Source: Myxococcales bacterium
GTDB taxonomy: Bacteria; Myxococcota_A; Polyangia; Polyangiales; JAFGIB01
Direction of reading: 5' to 3'
DNA length: 64,000 nucleotides
Assembly (NCBI GenBank): GCA_029880325.1
Contig: JAOUOP010000022.1
Span: forward strand, 50,990 to 114,989
Below are positions 61,178-64,000 of this stretch, piece by piece. Position 1 is the first letter of the stretch; each line of letters starts with the position of its first letter. The position numbers were made by a program, and so were the translations under genes. The notes below the pieces were generated by a model. It saw only the letters and a program-made list of their open reading frames with translations, made no database searches and was not told the DNA's origin.

Positions 61178-63063
61178 CGCGCCTCCTCCGCGCCGGGTTC
61201 GAAGCGGTCGAGTTCGCCCAGCAGCTGCGTCAGGCGCGTCACCTCGGAGTCGAGCCCCTCGCCGCCGGCGCTGCCGGAGGCGAAGCGGGCGAAGTCGGCC
61301 TGCTGCAGGGCTTCGAGGGTGCGATTGGTCAGCGGCCGCGACATGGCGCGGGCTTCGAGTAGGCGTTCGAGCTCGGGACGGGTGAGGCTGGTCACCGGCT
61401 CGCCCAGCAGGGCTTCGAGCTTGGCCTGGACGGCGCGTTCGGCCGCTCCGTGGAAGGCTGCGGCGTCGCCGGCGCGGGCGCTGGTACGGGCCTGGCCGAG
61501 GTGCTCCTGGGCGGCGGCGTCGGCGCGCTCGCGGGGCGAACGGGGGCGTGCGGCCCGGCGGCGGCGCCACAGGCCGCTGCCGGCGACCAGCAGGAACAGC
61601 AGGGGCGGCAGCGCCAGGGCCCAGCCGAAGAAGCCGCCCTCGGCCAGCAGCTCGGGCGCCCGTCGCAAGCCGCTGCGGGTGCGGACCGGAGCCCACTGGT
61701 GCTGATCTTCGGTGCTGTGGGCCTCGGGCTTTGGCTCCGGCGTCGGGCTCGGCTGCTGCGCCGCGGGGGCTGCCGCGCTGGCGGTGCCGACCACCTCCAG
61801 GTTCAGGGGGGCGCTCTGGATCAGCTTGTAGCGCTCCTGTTTGGGATCGAAGGTGGCCAGGGTCAGCGGGCCGATGCGGTGGATGCCGGGCTCGCGCGCC
61901 ACGATCAGCCAGCGCTGCTCGCGCGTGCCCATCACCACGTCGTTCGGGGTCTCGACCAGGTCCTTGGTCTGCGGGTCGAGAAACTCCAGGCCCGCCACGC
62001 GCGGGGTGTCGATGCTCACGGTCTGGATGTTGCCGCGGCCGCGTACGCGCGCCGTCAGGGTGACGGCGTCGCCGGCGACAGCTTGCCTGCGGTCGAGCTC
62101 TGCAGCGAGTTCGTATTGACCGACCGCGACGGGGCCGGGTGGGCGTCCGTCGCCGGGCAGTGCTTTGACATTCAGCGTGACCGGCACACCCGTGCGCGCG
62201 AGCGACGACTGGCGCCGGCCCCCGCCGAAGAGGTCGAAGACGCTGCTGGTGTCGATCACGATTTTCATCGGGCCGATCTGCAGCTCGCCTTCGCGCAGGG
62301 GAAATGCCGCAAAGTGGCGCAGGGTGTAGACCGTGTAGAGGGTGTTGCCGACGGCCTGGCGCCGGCCCTGGAGCTTGTGGTCGGGGCCGAGCAGGTCGCG
62401 GGTCCAGAAGCCGTCGACGCCCGGCTCCTTCTCGACCTGGGGCGCCGACTGCAGGCGCTGGCGCAGGTAGAGGTAGACGGTGACGTTGACCTGCTCGCCC
62501 ACGTAGGGCTCGGCCTTGTCGACCACGGTGCGCAGGAAGGCGGTGGCGTCGACGCTGGCCCCGTCGGCGCCCTGGGGCTGGGCGCTGGCGGCGGCGGCCG
62601 GAGCGCCCGGCGCAATGGGCGCGTTTGGATCGGCTTGGCCCTGGGGGGCGGCGGCGCCGGGGTGGCCGGCCACCGTGATCGCCACCGGCTGCGTGGTGTA
62701 GAGCTGGCCGTCTTGCTTGACCTGGACCGGGCCGATCGAAAGCTTGCCGACCTGCGTGGGCTGCAGTCGGAAGATGTAAATGGTGGAGCTGCGCATCACT
62801 GCGCGCGAGCCGAAGTTGAAGCTGAAGCTCATGGGGCGCTGGACCTGGCGGCCCACGACCTGGAAGCCCGCGAAGTCCGGTAGCTGAACGTCCGGGGAGC
62901 TGCCGCCCTCGGACTGGACCTCGATGCGCACCGTCAGCTGGTCGTTGGCCGAGATCTGCTTGCGGTCGACCTGGACGTCGACCTGGACCTCGGCGCGGGC
63001 GGCCGTTGCCAAAAGCAGGCAGGCCAGGGCGGGCAGGGCGAGGGCGCTGCGACGCATCACCAA
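61174..63063 (-). CDS. batD: BatD-like protein
   Basis: The product has 629 residues. Signal peptide (ALALPALACLLLATAARA), then VQVDVQVDRKQISANDQLTVRIEVQSEGG, the beginning of a BatD/oxygen-tolerance protein. Repeated beta domains (FRLQPTQVGKLSIGPVQVKQDGQLYTTQ; VTVYLYLRQRLQSAPQVEKEPGVDGFW) follow. One C-terminal helix (LALPPLLFLLVAGSGLW) and a cytoplasmic basic tail end it. Role in stress tolerance is inferred from the family; the molecular function is unsettled. Between BatE- and BatC-like genes, overlapping both. Confidence 0.75.
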   Translation of the reverse strand: MVMRRSALALPALACLLLATAARAEVQVDVQVDRKQISANDQLTVRIEVQSEGGSSPDVQLPDFAGFQVVGRQVQRPMSFSFNFGSRAVMRSSTIYIFRLQPTQVGKLSIGPVQVKQDGQLYTTQPVAITVAGHPGAAAPQGQADPNAPIAPGAPAAAASAQPQGADGASVDATAFLRTVVDKAEPYVGEQVNVTVYLYLRQRLQSAPQVEKEPGVDGFWTRDLLGPDHKLQGRRQAVGNTLYTVYTLRHFAAFPLREGELQIGPMKIVIDTSSVFDLFGGGRRQSSLARTGVPVTLNVKALPGDGRPPGPVAVGQYELAAELDRRQAVAGDAVTLTARVRGRGNIQTVSIDTPRVAGLEFLDPQTKDLVETPNDVVMGTREQRWLIVAREPGIHRIGPLTLATFDPKQERYKLIQSAPLNLEVVGTASAAAPAAQQPSPTPEPKPEAHSTEDQHQWAPVRTRSGLRRAPELLAEGGFFGWALALPPLLFLLVAGSGLWRRRRAARPRSPRERADAAAQEHLGQARTSARAGDAAAFHGAAERAVQAKLEALLGEPVTSLTRPELERLLEARAMSRPLTNRTLEALQQADFARFASGSAGGEGLDSEVTRLTQLLGELDRFEPGAEEAR

Positions 63064-63956
63064 TCCTTCTCCGGTTTGCGGCGCTCGCGCTGGGCGCGCT
63101 GACGGGCGCGCATCCGCTCGAGGTTTTCCTCGCCGCGCTGCAGGGCGTCGAGGGCCTGCTCCACGTCCTGGGGGATGGGCTGTTGCTGCTTTTCTTGGTC
63201 TTGCGGCTGCTGGTCTTGCTGGTCCTGCTGGTCCTGCTTCTGCTGGTCCTGCTTCTGCTGGTCCTGCTTCTGCTGGTCCTGCTGGTCCTGCTGGTCCTGC
63301 TGGTCCTGCTTCTGCTGGTCTTGCTTCTGCTGGTCCTGCTGGTCCTGCTGGTCCTGCTGGTCTTGCTGGTCTTGCTGGTCTTGCTGGTCCTGCTCTTCTT
63401 GCTGCTGCTTTTCCTGCTGCTTCTTTTCCTGCTCCTGCAGCCGCCGCCGGGCCAGCTCGTAGTTCCAGGCCGTGTTGGCGTCGCCGGGGCGCAGGCGCAG
63501 GGCGCTGCGGAAGGCGTCCACCGCCTCGCGGAAGCGCTGCTGGGCCTGTTCGTGATCCTCGGCGCCGGCCAGGGCGTCGCCCTCCCGGTAGAAGGACAGG
63601 CCCAGGTTGTAGAAGGCGTCGGCCCGCAGGCTCGCTGGCGCCGGTGGCCGTGTGGCCAGCTGCAGCGCCTGGCGCGCGGCCTGGGCGGCCTCGGGGGCCT
63701 GGGCGTTCTGGCCCTCCATCAGCGCAAGCCCCCGGTTGAGGTGCACGCCCGCCTCCGAGGGCAGGCTGCGCGCGGCCCGGTCGTAGGCCTCCAGCGCCCC
63801 CTTGGCGTCGCCTTTTTGCATCAGCTCGTTGCCCCGCTCCACGTCGGTGTTCTTGGAGCGCAGCCAGGAGGGCGCCTGCTTCTGCTGCTGAGCCTGCACG
63901 GGCGAGCCAAGGCCCGGCCCGATGAGCAGCAAAGCGATGGCGATGGGGCGTCTCAT
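63057..63956 (-). CDS. batC: BatC-like TPR protein with long D/Q/K repeat tract
   Basis: The product has 299 residues. Signal peptide (ALLLIGPGLGSPVQAQ), then TPRs (ERGNELMQKGDAKGALEAYDRAARSLPSEAGVHLNRGLALME...DAFYNLGLSFYREGDALAG...VDAFRSALRLRPGDANTAWNYELARRRL). A tract of DQQ/KQDQQ repeats (about 185-265) follows, then a short KR-rich end. TPR plus Bat context suggest BatC. BatA/BatB VWA genes are expected beyond the right edge but are not visible. Confidence 0.65.
   Translation of the reverse strand: MRRPIAIALLLIGPGLGSPVQAQQQKQAPSWLRSKNTDVERGNELMQKGDAKGALEAYDRAARSLPSEAGVHLNRGLALMEGQNAQAPEAAQAARQALQLATRPPAPASLRADAFYNLGLSFYREGDALAGAEDHEQAQQRFREAVDAFRSALRLRPGDANTAWNYELARRRLQEQEKKQQEKQQQEEQDQQDQQDQQDQQDQQDQQDQQKQDQQKQDQQDQQDQQDQQKQDQQKQDQQKQDQQDQQDQQPQDQEKQQQPIPQDVEQALDALQRGEENLERMRARQRAQRERRKPEKDW
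63190..63400. repeat. Minisatellite-like 9-bp repeats within batC
   Basis: The plus strand shows tandem (CTGCTGGTC or CTGCTTCTGCTGGTC)-type units, encoding DQQ/KQDQQ on the minus strand. Such tracts are prone to slippage in multiples of three. Confidence 0.85.
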
Positions 63957-63968
63957 GGGGGGCGTCTC

Positions 63969-64000
63969 ACGGGGGGTCGCACGGGGGGTCGCACGGGGGG
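63969..64000. repeat. 12-bp tandem repeat at the right edge
   Basis: The unit ACGGGGGGTCGC is repeated about 2.7 times just upstream of the batC-like start, extending past the window edge. It may be part of the intergenic region between bat genes. Confidence 0.75.

Overview
The window is high-GC (mostly GC-ending codons), densely coded DNA that looks like a Myxococcota chromosome. The reasons are the many lipoproteins with low-complexity D/A/G/P linkers after the lipobox, a MYXO-CTERM-like C-terminal anchor, Cys-rich lipoproteins with a MopE-type metal-binding motif, TPR-PEGA-outer-membrane fusions, RMD1, SurA-type chaperones, and Bat-type TPR/BatD genes. No rRNA, tRNA, CRISPR array, prophage or complete transposase gene was recognised.

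Layout. 1-2.5 kb: the 3' end of a spermidine synthase gene, then two exported proteins. 2.7-4.3 kb: a lipoprotein fusing a CxxCH cytochrome domain to a PHM/DBH-type copper monooxygenase fold; a paralogue without the cytochrome lies at 38.9-40.4 kb. 4.7-9.3 kb: acetyl-CoA-synthetase-like ligase, malic enzyme and a FAD amino-acid-oxidase-like protein (central carbon metabolism). 9.3-11.4 kb: diheme lipoprotein, small Cys-rich lipoprotein, beta-barrel protein. 11.5-18.6 kb: an apparent osmotic-volume locus, with a 1721-residue cation-chloride cotransporter (SLC12 fold) carrying a long helical extension and a C-terminal P-loop NTPase, flanked by two MscS-type channels. 18.8-22.9 kb: a five-gene minus-strand operon (single-CxxCH protein, DUF2271, DUF3570, a second barrel, lipoprotein with a CX4CH site) that looks like an envelope redox module. 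23.5-36.3 kb: phosphatase lipoprotein, two TPR/PEGA/barrel proteins, NCS2 permease, RMD1 protein, acyl-CoA carboxyltransferase, COG3146 acyltransferase-like protein and type II NADH dehydrogenase.

36.4-46.7 kb is an accessory-looking stretch. It has gene remnants, a coupled JmjC-like oxygenase/CMD pair, Cys-rich lipoproteins (one apparently frameshifted), a DUF4105 (Lnb-like) lipoprotein, and several short palindrome-ended elements. The elements at 23.0-23.4 and 40.8-41.1 kb are 168-170 bp, start and end in CTAG, and occur as side-by-side pairs that share one CTAG. Another 167 bp inverted-repeat element lies at 46.5 kb.

47.4-56.1 kb is a seven-gene overlapping operon: glycosyltransferase-like membrane protein, double DUF4178/zinc-ribbon protein, tiny membrane protein, DUF350, membrane-embedded spermidine-synthase-like enzyme, a putative Tat-exported FAD amine oxidase, and a multipass membrane protein. 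It reads as an envelope polyamine-related pathway. 56.7-64 kb: threonine aldolase, two parvulin-type chaperones (SurA-like and lipoprotein), a response regulator, and batE-, batD- and batC-like genes leading off the right edge.

All functional calls come from reading motifs by eye; no searches were run.
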